A stretch of 64,000 bases of DNA from Neorhizobium galegae (GTDB lineage: Bacteria > Pseudomonadota > Alphaproteobacteria > Rhizobiales > Rhizobiaceae): NCBI RefSeq assembly GCF_017877135.1, contig NZ_JAGIPH010000001.1, positions 1,240,001 to 1,304,000 on the forward strand, given 5' to 3'. The notes beneath the pieces were generated by a model, which searched no databases, was not told the origin of the DNA, and worked only from the letters and a program-made list of their open reading frames with translations. A program made the translations under genes and the position numbers. Shown here piece after piece: positions 27,412-37,559 of this stretch. Each line of letters begins with the position of its first letter. Position 1 is the stretch's first letter.

Positions 27412-27966
27412 ATGTCCGATACCGCCCTTCTCGTCATCGACGTGCAGCAATCCTTCCCGCATCGCCCTTACTGGGATGCGGCCGATGTGCCGCGTTATCT
27501 GGAGCGCCAGCAGGCGCTGATCGACGGAGCCACGGCCCGCGGCATCCCCGTGCTGCAGATCTTTCACCTTGCAGACAGCGGCGACTTTTCGAAGGAAAGC
27601 GGCCATGTGCGCACGCTGGACGGCGTCACCATCGCGCCGACCCGGATCTTTGAAAAGCATCGCCATTCCGCCATGGTCGGCACTGGCCTCGACGTCTGGC
27701 TGACAGAACACGGCATCCGCAATCTCATTGTCTCCGGCATCCGCACCGAACAATGCTGCGAAACCACCACCCGCCATGCCTCCGATCTCGGCTTTGCCGT
27801 CACCTATGTGGCAGAGGCAACGCTGACCTTCCCGATGACCGATGACGCCGGAAACGTCCATTCGCCGGAGGATATCCGCCGCCACACGGCCATGGTGCTG
27901 AAGGACCGCTTTGCCCGCATCGCAACCGTCGAAGAAGCCCTCTTGGGCGACGGGGCCCGCGCATGA
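27412..27966 (+). CDS. Isochorismatase-family cysteine hydrolase
   Basis: A 184-residue hydrolase. The catalytic triad is visible: Asp in ALLVIDVQQSF, Lys in FEKHRHSAMVGTGLD and Cys in SGIRTEQCCETTTRHASDLG. The family includes isochorismatases, nicotinamidases and other amide hydrolases; this sequence looks like the general type. ATG at 27412 is preceded by CGGAGAAC. The stop overlaps the start of a GlxA-type regulator (ATGA), so the regulator probably controls this gene. Confidence 0.87.
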   Translation: MSDTALLVIDVQQSFPHRPYWDAADVPRYLERQQALIDGATARGIPVLQIFHLADSGDFSKESGHVRTLDGVTIAPTRIFEKHRHSAMVGTGLDVWLTEHGIRNLIVSGIRTEQCCETTTRHASDLGFAVTYVAEATLTFPMTDDAGNVHSPEDIRRHTAMVLKDRFARIATVEEALLGDGARA

Positions 27967-28949
27967 GCCTTGCCGGCACTGCCTCGCCCCAAAATGTTCC
28001 GGTGGTGATCGTGGTGCCGCCGCAGGCGCTGCTTCTGGATATCGCAGGGCCGATGGAGGTCCTGCGATATGCCAACCAGCACCAGAACGGCATCCGCTTC
28101 GACTGCCGCTACGTCTCGGCGAGCCCGCGCCAGACAACCTCGATCGGCCTCATGCTCGATGGTCTGGAACCGCTGCCGCAGACGCTGGAAGCCGATACGC
28201 TCCTGGTGGTCTCGGGCGCAACAGAAGGGGAGGAAAAGCTGGCGATGGCGGCGGAGCGCGCAAGACTGGCGCGCTGGATGCGCGATGCCGTGCGCCCCGA
28301 CACCCGCATTGCCAGCATCTGTTCCGGCGCCCTTCTGGTGGCAGAGGCGGGGCTAATGGAAGGGCGCCACTGCACCACCCATGCCGATTGCATTGCCGAA
28401 CTTCGCCGCCTGGCACCCACCGCGCAGGTGCTGGAAAACCGGCTTTACGTCGAGGATGGCCGCTGCTTTTCCAGCGCCGGCATTGCAACCGGCATCGATC
28501 TGATGCTGCATATCGTGGCGAAGATGACGTCTGCACCGGTGGCACTGGCGGCCGCCCGCAAGATGGTGATCTACCTGCGCCGGAACGGGAGCGATCCGCA
28601 GATTTCGCCCTGGCTTTCGGGCCGCAACCATGTCCACCCGGCCATTCATCAGGTGCAGGATGCCATCATGGCCGATCCCGCCGCCGACTGGCCGGTTGCC
28701 CGCCTGACGGCTGTCGCGCATCTGAGCGAGCGGCACCTGTCGCGGCTGTTTCGCGAGCATGCCGGCCTGTCGCTGATCGATTACGTCAACCAGATGCGGG
28801 TGGCGCTGGCGCGCGATCTCATTTCCCAGACACGGCTCGATCTTGAAAATGTCGCAGCCCGCTGCGGCTTTTCCTCCGCACGGCACCTGCGCCGTGTCTG
28901 GCGCCAGCACCATGCCGATCCGCCGAGCCTCCACCGCGCAGCCTGCTGA
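27963..28949 (+). CDS. GlxA-type AraC family regulator with DJ-1/PfpI domain
   Basis: A 328-residue regulator. Residues 1-200 form a DJ-1/PfpI (class I amidotransferase-like) domain with VVVPPQALLLDIAGPMEVL and the nucleophile-elbow Cys in IASICSGALLVAEAG. Residues 220-325 are an AraC helix-turn-helix pair (VAHLSERHLSRLFREHAG and NVAARCGFSSARHLRRVWRQ). Such proteins regulate catabolic genes in response to small nitrogenous ligands. It is translationally coupled to the isochorismatase-family gene. Confidence 0.92.
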   Translation: MSLAGTASPQNVPVVIVVPPQALLLDIAGPMEVLRYANQHQNGIRFDCRYVSASPRQTTSIGLMLDGLEPLPQTLEADTLLVVSGATEGEEKLAMAAERARLARWMRDAVRPDTRIASICSGALLVAEAGLMEGRHCTTHADCIAELRRLAPTAQVLENRLYVEDGRCFSSAGIATGIDLMLHIVAKMTSAPVALAAARKMVIYLRRNGSDPQISPWLSGRNHVHPAIHQVQDAIMADPAADWPVARLTAVAHLSERHLSRLFREHAGLSLIDYVNQMRVALARDLISQTRLDLENVAARCGFSSARHLRRVWRQHHADPPSLHRAAC

Positions 28950-29046
28950 TCGACCCATCACGGAATTTGAATGGCGCAAGCCTTCCCGGGACCCTAGGTT
29001 AACCCCATATCGAGGTCACCCATCCCCTTAACCCACGAGGTCTCCC

Positions 29047-29997
29047 ATGCAGTTGCGCCCGCTCGGCCGAACCGGCCTTACCATCGCCCCCGTCGTCTTC
29101 GGCGGCAATGTCTTCGGCTGGACGGCGGACGAAAAGACCTCGTTCGACCTGCTCGATGCCTTCTTCGACGCCGGCTACAACACGATCGATACGGCCGACG
29201 TTTATTCCGCCTGGGTGGACAGCCATGTCGGCGGCGAAAGCGAAACCATCATCGGCAAGTGGCTGAAACGCGGCAGCGTTTCGCGTGACAAGGCGGTCAT
29301 CGTCACCAAGGTCGGCTTCGACAACAAGGGCCAGAAGACCGGCCTGTCGAAAGGCTGGATCGCAGAAGCGGTAGAGGCCTCGCTGAAGCGTCTCGACACC
29401 GATTACATCGACCTTTACCTCGCCCACAAGCCGGACACGGCAACGCCTGTCGAGGAAACGCTGGAAGCCTTTTCCAAGCTGAAGGATGCCGGAAAGATCC
29501 GCGCCATCGGCTGCTCCAACTATGACGCGGGCCAGCTGAAGGCCTCTCTCGATGCCGCCGAAAAATCCGGCCTGCCGCGGTTCGATGTGCTGCAGCCGGA
29601 ATATAATCTCTACACCCGCCAGAAGTTCGAAGGCCCGATCGCCGATCTCTGCATCGCGGAAAACATCGGCGTCATCAGCTATTATGCGCTGGCCGCCGGC
29701 TTCCTCACCGGCAAGTACCGCAAGGTGGAAGATGCCGCCGGCAAAGCGCGCGGCGGGCGCGTCGGCGATTATCTTAATCCGCGCGGGGAAAGCGTGCTTG
29801 CAGCACTCGACGAGGTGGCCCGCGAAACCGGCACCAGCATGGCAACCGTTGCCATCGCCTGGGTCGCCGCCCGCCCCGGCATCACCGCCCCGATCGCCTC
29901 GGCCACCAGCCTCGAGCAGCTGACGGCGATGACCGCCGCCGGCACGCTTACCCTGTCCGACGCGCAGATGGCCCGCCTCACCGAGGCCGGCGCATGA
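29047..29997 (+). CDS. Aldo/keto reductase
   Basis: A 316-residue NADPH-dependent oxidoreductase of the AKR TIM-barrel superfamily. It shows YNTIDTADVYSAW (catalytic Asp and Tyr), IVTKVGF (Lys), YIDLYLAHKPD (His), IRAIGCSNYDAGQL and the C-terminal cofactor-binding GITAPIASATSLEQL. GAGGTCTCCC precedes the ATG. The stop overlaps the next gene by four bases. The substrate is unknown. Confidence 0.93.
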   Translation: MQLRPLGRTGLTIAPVVFGGNVFGWTADEKTSFDLLDAFFDAGYNTIDTADVYSAWVDSHVGGESETIIGKWLKRGSVSRDKAVIVTKVGFDNKGQKTGLSKGWIAEAVEASLKRLDTDYIDLYLAHKPDTATPVEETLEAFSKLKDAGKIRAIGCSNYDAGQLKASLDAAEKSGLPRFDVLQPEYNLYTRQKFEGPIADLCIAENIGVISYYALAAGFLTGKYRKVEDAAGKARGGRVGDYLNPRGESVLAALDEVARETGTSMATVAIAWVAARPGITAPIASATSLEQLTAMTAAGTLTLSDAQMARLTEAGA

Positions 29998-30443
29998 GCA
30001 CACCGGTTGTGGTGCGCGACGCAACCGCGCAAGACGAAGCCGCCTGGAGAAAACTCTGGGCGGATTATCTCGCCTTCTACAAGGTGACGCTCGCCGATGA
30101 CGTGACCGATTACACCTGGTCGCGCATTCTCGATCCCGCCTCGCGTGTTGCCATGCGCGTGGCGGAGGTGGAGGGGCAGCTTGCCGGCTTCGCCATCCAC
30201 CACTTTCACGATTCCACCTGGGTGAAGGCCCCGGATTGCTATCTCGAAGACCTGTTCCTCGACGCGACATTTCGCGGCCGTGGCATCGGCCGCGCGCTGA
30301 TGGAGGATCTGGTGGCGATCTGCCGCAAACACGGCTGGGCGCGCCTCTACTGGCACACCGACGAGGGCAATGTCACCGCGCGCAAGCTTTATGACAGCTT
30401 CGTCGCCTCCGATGGACATGTGCGTTACCGGATCAAGCTCTGA
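29994..30443 (+). CDS. GNAT family N-acetyltransferase
   Basis: A 149-residue acetyltransferase. The acetyl-CoA binding motif A appears as LEDLFLDATFRGRGIGRALM (RGRGIG loop), followed by YWHTDEGNVTARKLYDSF. The acceptor is unknown. It is coupled to the aldo/keto reductase by an ATGA overlap and ends nine bases before the convergent LysR gene. Confidence 0.9.
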   Translation: MSTPVVVRDATAQDEAAWRKLWADYLAFYKVTLADDVTDYTWSRILDPASRVAMRVAEVEGQLAGFAIHHFHDSTWVKAPDCYLEDLFLDATFRGRGIGRALMEDLVAICRKHGWARLYWHTDEGNVTARKLYDSFVASDGHVRYRIKL

Positions 30444-30452
30444 GCCCGACCA

Positions 30453-31343
30453 TCAGCCCCGAAAGCGGAAGAAATCGATGAAGGCGCGCAGCGACGGGCG
30501 CATCTGCCGGCGCGAGGGATAGTAGATGTAGAACCCGTCGAAGGGCGGGCACCACGCTTCAAGCACCCGCACCAGCCGTCCCTCGGCAATATCGGTCTCG
30601 ACGGCCGGATCAAACAGGAAGGCCAGCCCGACGCCGTCGCAGGCGGCGCGGCGCATCAACCGCTGGTCCGGCAGGATCAGCGGACCATCCACGTTCACCA
30701 CCACCGGCTTGCCATCCTTTTCCAGCTCCCAGCGATAGACGCGGCCGCTGGCAAACCGGCGCCGGATGCAGCGGTGGTCAACGAGATCGCGCGGATGCTG
30801 CGGCACCGGATGCTGTTCGAAATAACCCGGCGACCCGACGATGACGCCCTGCCAGGGGCCGCTTGCGCGCACGGCAATCATGTCTGCCTGCAGATGCTCG
30901 CCGAGCCGCAGGCCTGCATCGCATTCCTGCTGGACGATGTCCTCGAAACGGTCGTCGGTGCGTATCTCCAGCTCGATGTCCGGATAAAGCGCCAGAAACG
31001 CGCCGATCCGCGGCGCCACGATCTCGTCAGCCGCCAGCATCGGCATGGTGATCTTCAGCGGCCCGGCCGGCCGTTCGCTGCGCTCAGACAGGGCCCGCAT
31101 CGCCGCATCGATATCCGAAAGCGCCGGCGAAAGGGCTGCGATCAAAAGCCGCCCTTCCTGGGTTGGCGCAACAGACCGTGTCGTGCGCTGCAACAGGCGC
31201 ACGCCAAGGCTTTCTTCCAGCGCCGAGACCGCATGACTGACGGCGGACGGCGCAATGCCAAGATCGGCCGCCGCCTTGCGAAAGCTCTGGGCTTCGGCAA
31301 CGGCTGCGAAAACGGCCATTTGAGACAACTGGATACGGTTCAT
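30453..31343 (-). CDS. LysR family transcriptional regulator
   Basis: A 296-residue LysR regulator with the winged helix at 5-62 (MAVFAAVAEAQSFRKAAADLG and SAVSHAVSALEESLGVRLLQRT), of the type often divergent from reductase genes. It faces an aldo/keto reductase gene at 31475. A perfect 8-3-8 palindrome overlaps the ribosome-binding region just before its ATG, suggesting autoregulation. Effector unknown. Confidence 0.93.
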   Translation of the reverse strand: MNRIQLSQMAVFAAVAEAQSFRKAAADLGIAPSAVSHAVSALEESLGVRLLQRTTRSVAPTQEGRLLIAALSPALSDIDAAMRALSERSERPAGPLKITMPMLAADEIVAPRIGAFLALYPDIELEIRTDDRFEDIVQQECDAGLRLGEHLQADMIAVRASGPWQGVIVGSPGYFEQHPVPQHPRDLVDHRCIRRRFASGRVYRWELEKDGKPVVVNVDGPLILPDQRLMRRAACDGVGLAFLFDPAVETDIAEGRLVRVLEAWCPPFDGFYIYYPSRRQMRPSLRAFIDFFRFRG

Positions 31344-31362
31344 TGTTCTATCCTATAGAACA
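31344..31362. promoter_or_regulatory. Perfect palindrome at the LysR start, candidate operator
   Basis: TGTTCTAT-CCT-ATAGAACA is a perfect inverted repeat abutting the ATG of the LysR gene and contains the T-N11-A pattern of LysR sites. It lies in the 131-bp gap shared with the divergent aldo/keto reductase gene. Binding by the adjacent regulator is inferred. Confidence 0.6.
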
Positions 31363-31474
31363 GCCCGCGCCCAATTGCAGCGGTTTTCACCGATGCCCGA
31401 ACGCCCTAGATTGATCTCTACGACGGCGCCTTCGCCGCGCCGCGCCTGTCTCAATGACCCCTCAAGGAGATCCC

Positions 31475-32470
<996 letters not shown>

Positions 32471-32606
32471 AATGAGGCGGGAGGACGTGGCCAGTAGGCC
32501 GTAGAAGCGGTGCGGCATGTTATGGCCTTCCCTTGTGAGGAGGATCAGACTGCTGACAAGCCTTCCTCACTTTAAGCTTTGGCGTGATGGGTGGCCGCGA
32601 AGGCCC

Positions 32607-32740
32607 TTCGCCCCGTTTCAACGGGGAGAAGGTCGCGGCAGCGGGATGAGGGGCTGATTTGCCCAGCTTTCAATGGTGTATCGACCCTCACCCCAGCCCT
32701 CTCCCCGCTTGGCGGGGAGAGGGGGAAAAGGCGAAGAGGA
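32607..32740. repeat. Intergenic palindromic repeats of rhizobial type
   Basis: Two palindromes occur here: CCTTCGCCCCGTT/AACGGGGAGAAGG around 32610-32635, and a perfect 12-bp stem CCCTCTCCCCGC/GCGGGGAGAGGG at 32697-32708 and 32712-32723 with a TTG loop. Together with nearby CCCTCA and ATGAGGGG boxes they resemble dispersed intergenic elements of rhizobia. They occupy the 407-bp gap between the convergent reductase and peptidase genes, which holds nothing else I can support. Confidence 0.7.
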
Positions 32741-32877
32741 TCCTGCTCTTGTCTACGTCTTGACTTTGTGAGCAGCCCGAGCTTTTGCCGCGTTCTCTGC
32801 TCCGACAACCCCTTGCAGCCCAACGAAAATGGCCGGCATCACGCCGGCCATGTCGTCTCAGGTATCGGGTGGAAAAT

Positions 32878-33492
32878 TCAGCGGACGGCGCCGACCACGA
32901 TTTCGCGGCCGTCCTCGATGGTGACCCAGCGGCCCGTGTTGAACGAGGCCTGACGCTTCAGGTAGGTATAGGGCGTCTGGGTCCAGATCTTCACGTCGTC
33001 CGTCAGGTTGTCGAGGATGAAGTCGCCTTCGGAGGTGCGCACCGTCAGTACCGCATGACCTTCGCCATCGGGCTTGCGTACGACGGTGATCAGCAGGTCG
33101 GCGAGCGAAAAGCCGCGCTCGGACAGTTCCTTGCGCTTCTGCAGGACATAATCCTCGCAGTCGCCGGCATCGACCGGATAGGCCCACACTTCTTCCCGGC
33201 CATAGACTTCCATGTCGGTGCGGGCGGTGATGCGGGAATTAACCGAGCTGTTGACCTCGTGGATCATCTGCCAGCCATAGTCGGTGACTTTCGGCGGTGG
33301 CGAGGAGGCAAAGCGGATGTTGCACTCGTCCTTGTGCAGCTGACAGAATTCGTAATGGCCGATCGGCTGCGAGGTGATGTTGCCCGTCACCATATGCAAG
33401 GTGGGCTGCGGCGCCGGAACGGCTGCGGTCGCCGGCGCAAACATGGCAATGAGCAGCAGCGCAATGTGGCGCGCTTTCAGGGCATTCATCAT
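32878..33492 (-). CDS. Transglutaminase-like cysteine peptidase (BTLCP)
   Basis: A 204-residue secreted protein. Residues 1-23 are a Sec signal peptide (IALLLIAMFAPATAAV). The catalytic triad of bacterial transglutaminase-like cysteine peptidases is visible: Cys in AGDCEDYVLQKR, His in GEGHAVLTVRT and Asp in FILDNLTDDV. Family members act on surface proteins, such as the LapG-type release of adhesins, though this short rhizobial form has no proven substrate. No LapD-like gene is adjacent. Confidence 0.88.
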   Translation of the reverse strand: MMNALKARHIALLLIAMFAPATAAVPAPQPTLHMVTGNITSQPIGHYEFCQLHKDECNIRFASSPPPKVTDYGWQMIHEVNSSVNSRITARTDMEVYGREEVWAYPVDAGDCEDYVLQKRKELSERGFSLADLLITVVRKPDGEGHAVLTVRTSEGDFILDNLTDDVKIWTQTPYTYLKRQASFNTGRWVTIEDGREIVVGAVR

Positions 33493-33679
33493 GGACCCGT
33501 CCCTCTAAATCCTAACAAAAGGTTAAGGCCGGGAAGGCGGGGGTGTCAATTATGAACAGAGTCTTAACAGCGGGGCTCTGCGTTTATGGTTAAGATTGCG
33601 GCTTTTCAGTCGCAGCTTATGGACGAGCGACGGCGCGGCGAACCGCACCGCCCTCCTCTGCATGTTAAGCTTGAAGGTC

Positions 33680-34477
33680 TCAGACCAGCGCCTTGATGGC
33701 GGCGCGCATCCGCTCGATATCCTGCGGGCGTGACAGGCGGTGGTCGCCGTCGCGCACCAGCGTCAGCACCACGTCGTCGGCAGGCAGGTGTTCAACCAGC
33801 GTCAGTGCATGACGATAGGGCACATCCGTATCCTGCATGCCCTGCAAGATGTGAACCGGGCAGCCGGTTTCGATGATGCCGGTCAGCACCCGGTTCTGTC
33901 GCCCGTCCTCGATGAGGTCGCGGGTAAAGATGTTCGGTTCCGGGCTGTATTCCGAATGTTCCTCGAAATAGCCGCGCTCTTCCAGAGACCGGCGTTCGGC
34001 CTCCCCAAGCGCCGGTTCGATCAGGGCGCTGGTGAAATCGGGAGCCGGTGCGATGAGAACCATGCCGCGAACCTTTGGCGCCGCGGGGCTCCGCTTCAGC
34101 TCCGCCACGGCCCTCAGCGCAATCCAGCCCCCCATGGAGGAGCCGACAAGGATGATCTCGCGCGCCGCAAGGGTCGCGATGGCCGCAAGGCTTTCCTCCA
34201 GCCAGCGGCTGATCGTGCCCTTGCGGAATTCGCCACCCGACTGGCCATGGCCGGAATAGTCAAGCCGCAGTGCTGCAAGGCCGAGTTCGCCAGCGAGCGC
34301 ATCCATCTCGACCGCCTTGGTGCCGGTCATGTCGGAGCGGTAGCCGCCAAGCCAGACGAGCACGGGTCCATCCACGCCGTCTGCCGCGGGCCGGATGAGC
34401 ATGGCAATCGAGCGGCTGTCGCCGTCTACGCCGACCTCGATACGGGAAAGTCCGGCCGGTGGCGTGTCGTCTGTCAT
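33680..34477 (-). CDS. Alpha/beta hydrolase
   Basis: A 265-residue alpha/beta hydrolase. The oxyanion region (LVWLGGYRSDM), nucleophile Ser in VGSSMGGWIAL, acid in LQGMQDTDVP and His in VRDGDHRLSRP are present. The sequence resembles the ABHD10-like group of (thio)esterases. It is single, without operon partners, in the gap between the peptidase and infC. Substrate unknown. Confidence 0.9.
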   Translation of the reverse strand: MTDDTPPAGLSRIEVGVDGDSRSIAMLIRPAADGVDGPVLVWLGGYRSDMTGTKAVEMDALAGELGLAALRLDYSGHGQSGGEFRKGTISRWLEESLAAIATLAAREIILVGSSMGGWIALRAVAELKRSPAAPKVRGMVLIAPAPDFTSALIEPALGEAERRSLEERGYFEEHSEYSPEPNIFTRDLIEDGRQNRVLTGIIETGCPVHILQGMQDTDVPYRHALTLVEHLPADDVVLTLVRDGDHRLSRPQDIERMRAAIKALV

Positions 34478-34660
34478 GGCATTCTCCTTGAAGGCTTTTC
34501 CGCCTTCTATAAAACAGATTCGCGAAAAGGCGACAGCAGGTGATTTCCTGCGCGGATTATGCTATTGACTTCGCCGCAGCGTTGACGACATTGACCCGCA
34601 ATCGCGCCAGGCGCCGATGTGCGCCGCTGCATTTCGAAATAATTCGAGGAGAATACGACC

Positions 34661-35197
34661 ATTCGCAGACCTTTCAAAGCCGACGCTCCAGTCAAGGACG
34701 GGCCGCGCTCCAACCGGGAAATCCGCGTACCTCGCGTTCAGCTGATCAACGCAGAGGGCGAAAACCTCGGCCCCGTGCCGACCGATCAGGCTCTCAGGAT
34801 GGCGGAAGAGGCCGGTCTCGACCTGGTCGAGATTTCGCCCAACAATGATCCACCGGTGTGCAAGATCCTCGACCTTGGCAAGCTGAAATACGCCAACCAG
34901 AAGAAGGCGGCCGAAGCGCGCAAGAAGCAGAAGATCGTCGAAATCAAAGAAATCAAGATGCGCCCGAACATCGACACCCATGACTATGAGGTGAAGATGA
35001 AGTCGATCCTGCGTTTCTTCGAAGACGGCGACAAGGTTCGCGTCACGCTGCGTTTCCGCGGCCGCGAAATGGCGCACCAGGAACTGGGCATGAAGCTTCT
35101 GCTTCAGGTCAAGGACGACACGGCAACGATTGCCAAGGTGGAAGCCGAGCCGAAGCTCGAAGGCCGCCAGATGATGATGGTGCTGGCCCCTCGCTGA
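34661..35197 (+). CDS. infC: Translation initiation factor IF-3, with an AUU start codon
   Basis: IF-3 prevents subunit joining and checks start-codon and tRNA fidelity. No ATG, GTG or TTG gives the full N-terminus; the reading frame starts with ATT at 34661, eight bases after GAGGAG. The 178-residue product begins [23 protein letters not shown], continues with [12 protein letters not shown] and [14 protein letters not shown], and ends with the C-terminal ribosome-binding domain, matching the family length. The first ATG (about 40 residues in) would remove conserved sequence. AUU starts allow IF-3 to repress its own gene, as known in E. coli. It precedes rpmI-rplT. Confidence 0.97.
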   Translation: MRRPFKADAPVKDGPRSNREIRVPRVQLINAEGENLGPVPTDQALRMAEEAGLDLVEISPNNDPPVCKILDLGKLKYANQKKAAEARKKQKIVEIKEIKMRPNIDTHDYEVKMKSILRFFEDGDKVRVTLRFRGREMAHQELGMKLLLQVKDDTATIAKVEAEPKLEGRQMMMVLAPR

Positions 35198-35304
35198 GGC
35201 CGGCACTTGCCCTGGCCCGACCGGCAGGGCTTTCGCGGATCACGGTTCGCACGAGGGGTTCCTGCCCTTCGTTCGCTGAACCTTTTATGCCTTATCTTTC
35301 CCCA

Positions 35305-35333
35305 TTGCGCTTTTGACCGCCTGCCGGTATAAG
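35305..35333 (+). promoter_or_regulatory. Candidate promoter for rpmI-rplT
   Basis: TTGCGC at 35305-35310 and TATAAG at 35328-35333 are separated by 17 bp, within the 238-bp gap between infC and rpmI. A weak hairpin (GCCCTG/CAGGGC, 35210-35231, followed by TTT) lies just after infC and could reduce read-through. Both calls are pattern-based. Confidence 0.35.
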
Positions 35334-35435
35334 CGCGCGTCCGAACGGCCCGGCAGGGCATGCCGTGGCCGTTCCAGAAGAGCTTGAAGCCCGCCTTTCG
35401 TCAGCGGGGTTCGATACAAGATATGGAGTAGCAAA

Positions 35436-35639
35436 ATGCCCAAGATGAAGACGAAATCCGCGGCCAAGAAGCGGTTCAAGATCACGGCGACCGGCAAGGT
35501 CGTTGCGGCTGCCGCCGGCAAGCGCCACGGCATGATCAAGCGGTCCAACAAGTTCATTCGTGACGCACGCGGCACGATGGTTCTGGCCGAACCGGATGGC
35601 AAGAAGGTCATCAAGAACTACCTGCCGAACGGTCTCTGA
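35436..35639 (+). CDS. rpmI: 50S ribosomal protein L35
   Basis: A 67-residue, highly basic protein beginning [20 protein letters not shown], the diagnostic N-terminus of L35, and containing [13 protein letters not shown]. Length is normal. GGAGTAGCAAA precedes the ATG. The infC-rpmI-rplT order is conserved across bacteria. Confidence 0.98.
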   Translation: MPKMKTKSAAKKRFKITATGKVVAAAAGKRHGMIKRSNKFIRDARGTMVLAEPDGKKVIKNYLPNGL

Positions 35640-35678
35640 GACCCTTTCGCTTTTTGGATCAGTTAAGGAGATCATGAC

Positions 35679-36083
35679 ATGGCACGCGTAAAACGTGGCG
35701 TAACCTCTCGCGCCAAGCACACCAAGACCCTCAAGGCAGCCAAGGGCTTCTACGGCCGCCGCAAGAACACCATCCGCGCCGCAAAGGCGGCCGTGGATCG
35801 TTCGCGCCAGTTCGCCACCCGCGACCGCAAGGTCAAGAAGCGCAATTTCCGCGCTCTGTGGATCCAGCGTATCAACGCTGCCGTTCGCGAATTCGGCCTG
35901 ACCTACGGCCGCTTCATCGACGGCCTGAACAAGGCTGGCATCGAAGTGGACCGCAAGGTTCTCTCCGACCTCGCCATCCATGAGCCGGCCGCTTTCGGCG
36001 CGCTGGTCGAAGCCTCCAAGAAGGCTCTCGAATACCTGAAGGAAGCCGGCACCACCAACGAGTTTGAAAGCGCGGTCAAGTAA
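35679..36083 (+). CDS. rplT: 50S ribosomal protein L20
   Basis: A 134-residue protein with the L20 signature: [35 protein letters not shown] and [20 protein letters not shown]20 binds 23S rRNA early in assembly and in several bacteria represses its own operon. AAGGAGATCATGAC precedes the ATG. A strong terminator follows before pheS. Confidence 0.98.
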   Translation: MARVKRGVTSRAKHTKTLKAAKGFYGRRKNTIRAAKAAVDRSRQFATRDRKVKKRNFRALWIQRINAAVREFGLTYGRFIDGLNKAGIEVDRKVLSDLAIHEPAAFGALVEASKKALEYLKEAGTTNEFESAVK

Positions 36084-36120
36084 CCAGCGCTTCCCAAGCT
36101 TATTGCTTCACTGATTTGGG

Positions 36121-36154
36121 AAACCCGCGCTGGTCTGGGCTGGCGCGGGTTTTT
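36121..36154 (+). terminator. Rho-independent terminator after rplT
   Basis: Stem AAACCCGCGC (36121-36130) pairs perfectly with GCGCGGGTTT (36143-36152), with a 12-base loop and a run of five T at 36150-36154. It separates the ribosomal protein transcript from pheS. Confidence 0.9.
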
Positions 36155-36225
36155 CACGTTTTATTCGCCGTCGCGCGTCCGGCTGGCTTTGGCCAAACCT
36201 ACCCGATCTTCACACGGAAACCATC

Positions 36226-37311
36226 ATGTCCGATCTGGAAAACCTGAAGACCTCGCTTCTTGCCGATATCGCCGCTGCCGCCGACGAGCCGGCCATCGAG
36301 GCGGTGCGCGTGGCAGCCCTTGGCAAGAAGGGATCCGTATCCGAGCTCCTCAAGACGCTGGGCACCATGACCCCGGACGAGCGCCAGACCCGCGGCGCGG
36401 CGATCAATGCGCTGAAGACCGAGGTGACGGAAGCGCTAGCCGCCCGCAAGGCCGTGCTTCGCGATGCCGCGATCAACGCCCGTCTTGCCGCTGAAACGCT
36501 CGACGTGACGCTGCCGGTGCGCTCCTCGCCGGCCGAGCGCGGCCGTATCCATCCGATCAGCCAGATCGTCGATGAAATCACCGCGATCTTTGCCGACATG
36601 GGCTTTTCCATCGCGGAAGGTCCCGATATCGAGACCGACTATTACAATTTCACCGCGCTCAATTTCCCCGAAGGCCATCCGGCCCGCGAGATGCACGACA
36701 CCTTCTTTTTCCAGCCGGACGAGAATGGCGAGCGCAAGGTTCTGCGCACCCATACCTCGCCCGTGCAGGTGCGCACCATGGAAACCCAGAAGCCGCCGAT
36801 CCGCATCGTCATTCCCGGCAAGACCTATCGCCAGGACAGCGACGCCACCCATTCGCCGATGTTCCATCAGGTCGAAGGCCTCGTCATCGACAAAAAGAGC
36901 CATGTCGGCAATATCCGCTGGGTTCTCGAAGAATTCTGCAAGGCCTTCTTCGAGGTGGACAACGTCACCATGCGCTTCCGCCCGTCCTTCTTCCCCTTCA
37001 CTGAGCCGAGCTTCGAGGTGGACATCCAGTGCGACCGCTCGTCCGGCCCGATCGTCAAGTTCGGCGAGGGCACCGACTGGATGGAAATCCTCGGCTGCGG
37101 CATGGTACACCCGAACGTGCTGCGCGCCGTCGGCCTCGATCCCGATGAATACCAAGGCTTTGCCTGGGGCATGGGCCTCGACCGCATCGCCATGCTGAAA
37201 TACGGCATGCCGGACCTGCGCGACTTCTTCAACGCCGACGTGCGCTGGATGAGCCATTACGGTTTCCGCCCGCTCGACATGCCGACGCTGTTCGGCGGTC
37301 TGAGCGCTTAA
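36226..37311 (+). CDS. pheS: Phenylalanyl-tRNA synthetase alpha subunit
   Basis: A 361-residue class II synthetase subunit. It has an N-terminal coiled coil (1-85) and the catalytic core: [39 protein letters not shown] (motif 2 region), [26 protein letters not shown] and [13 protein letters not shown] (motif 3). It charges tRNA(Phe) as a heterotetramer with PheT. The pheT gene is usually adjacent; here two small genes intervene. Confidence 0.98.
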   Translation: MSDLENLKTSLLADIAAAADEPAIEAVRVAALGKKGSVSELLKTLGTMTPDERQTRGAAINALKTEVTEALAARKAVLRDAAINARLAAETLDVTLPVRSSPAERGRIHPISQIVDEITAIFADMGFSIAEGPDIETDYYNFTALNFPEGHPAREMHDTFFFQPDENGERKVLRTHTSPVQVRTMETQKPPIRIVIPGKTYRQDSDATHSPMFHQVEGLVIDKKSHVGNIRWVLEEFCKAFFEVDNVTMRFRPSFFPFTEPSFEVDIQCDRSSGPIVKFGEGTDWMEILGCGMVHPNVLRAVGLDPDEYQGFAWGMGLDRIAMLKYGMPDLRDFFNADVRWMSHYGFRPLDMPTLFGGLSA

Positions 37312-37316
37312 ACGAG

Positions 37317-37559
37317 ATGCCGACGGTCCTTCGCAAATACGGTTTCCGTTTCCACTTCTACGGTTTTGACATGAACGAGCCCCGGCACATTCATGTCACC
37401 GGTCACGGGGGGACGGCAAAGATCTGGCTCGAGCCGATCGAACTGGTCGAAGCGAAGGGCTTCAACACCGGAGATCTGAAGCGTATCATGGACGTCGTAA
37501 ATGATCACCACGGGCAATTTGTGGAGGCATGGGATGAATTCGCCAAGTCTGTATCCTGA
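37317..37559 (+). CDS. DUF4160 protein
   Basis: An 80-residue protein with the DUF4160 pattern: PTVLRKYGFRFHFYGFD, EPRHIHV (conserved His pair region) and the VEAWDEF end. The function is unknown; DUF4160 genes are often paired with DUF2442 genes and such pairs have been suggested to be toxin-antitoxin-like. It begins five bases after pheS and overlaps the DUF2442 gene by 26 bp. Confidence 0.8.
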   Translation: MPTVLRKYGFRFHFYGFDMNEPRHIHVTGHGGTAKIWLEPIELVEAKGFNTGDLKRIMDVVNDHHGQFVEAWDEFAKSVS

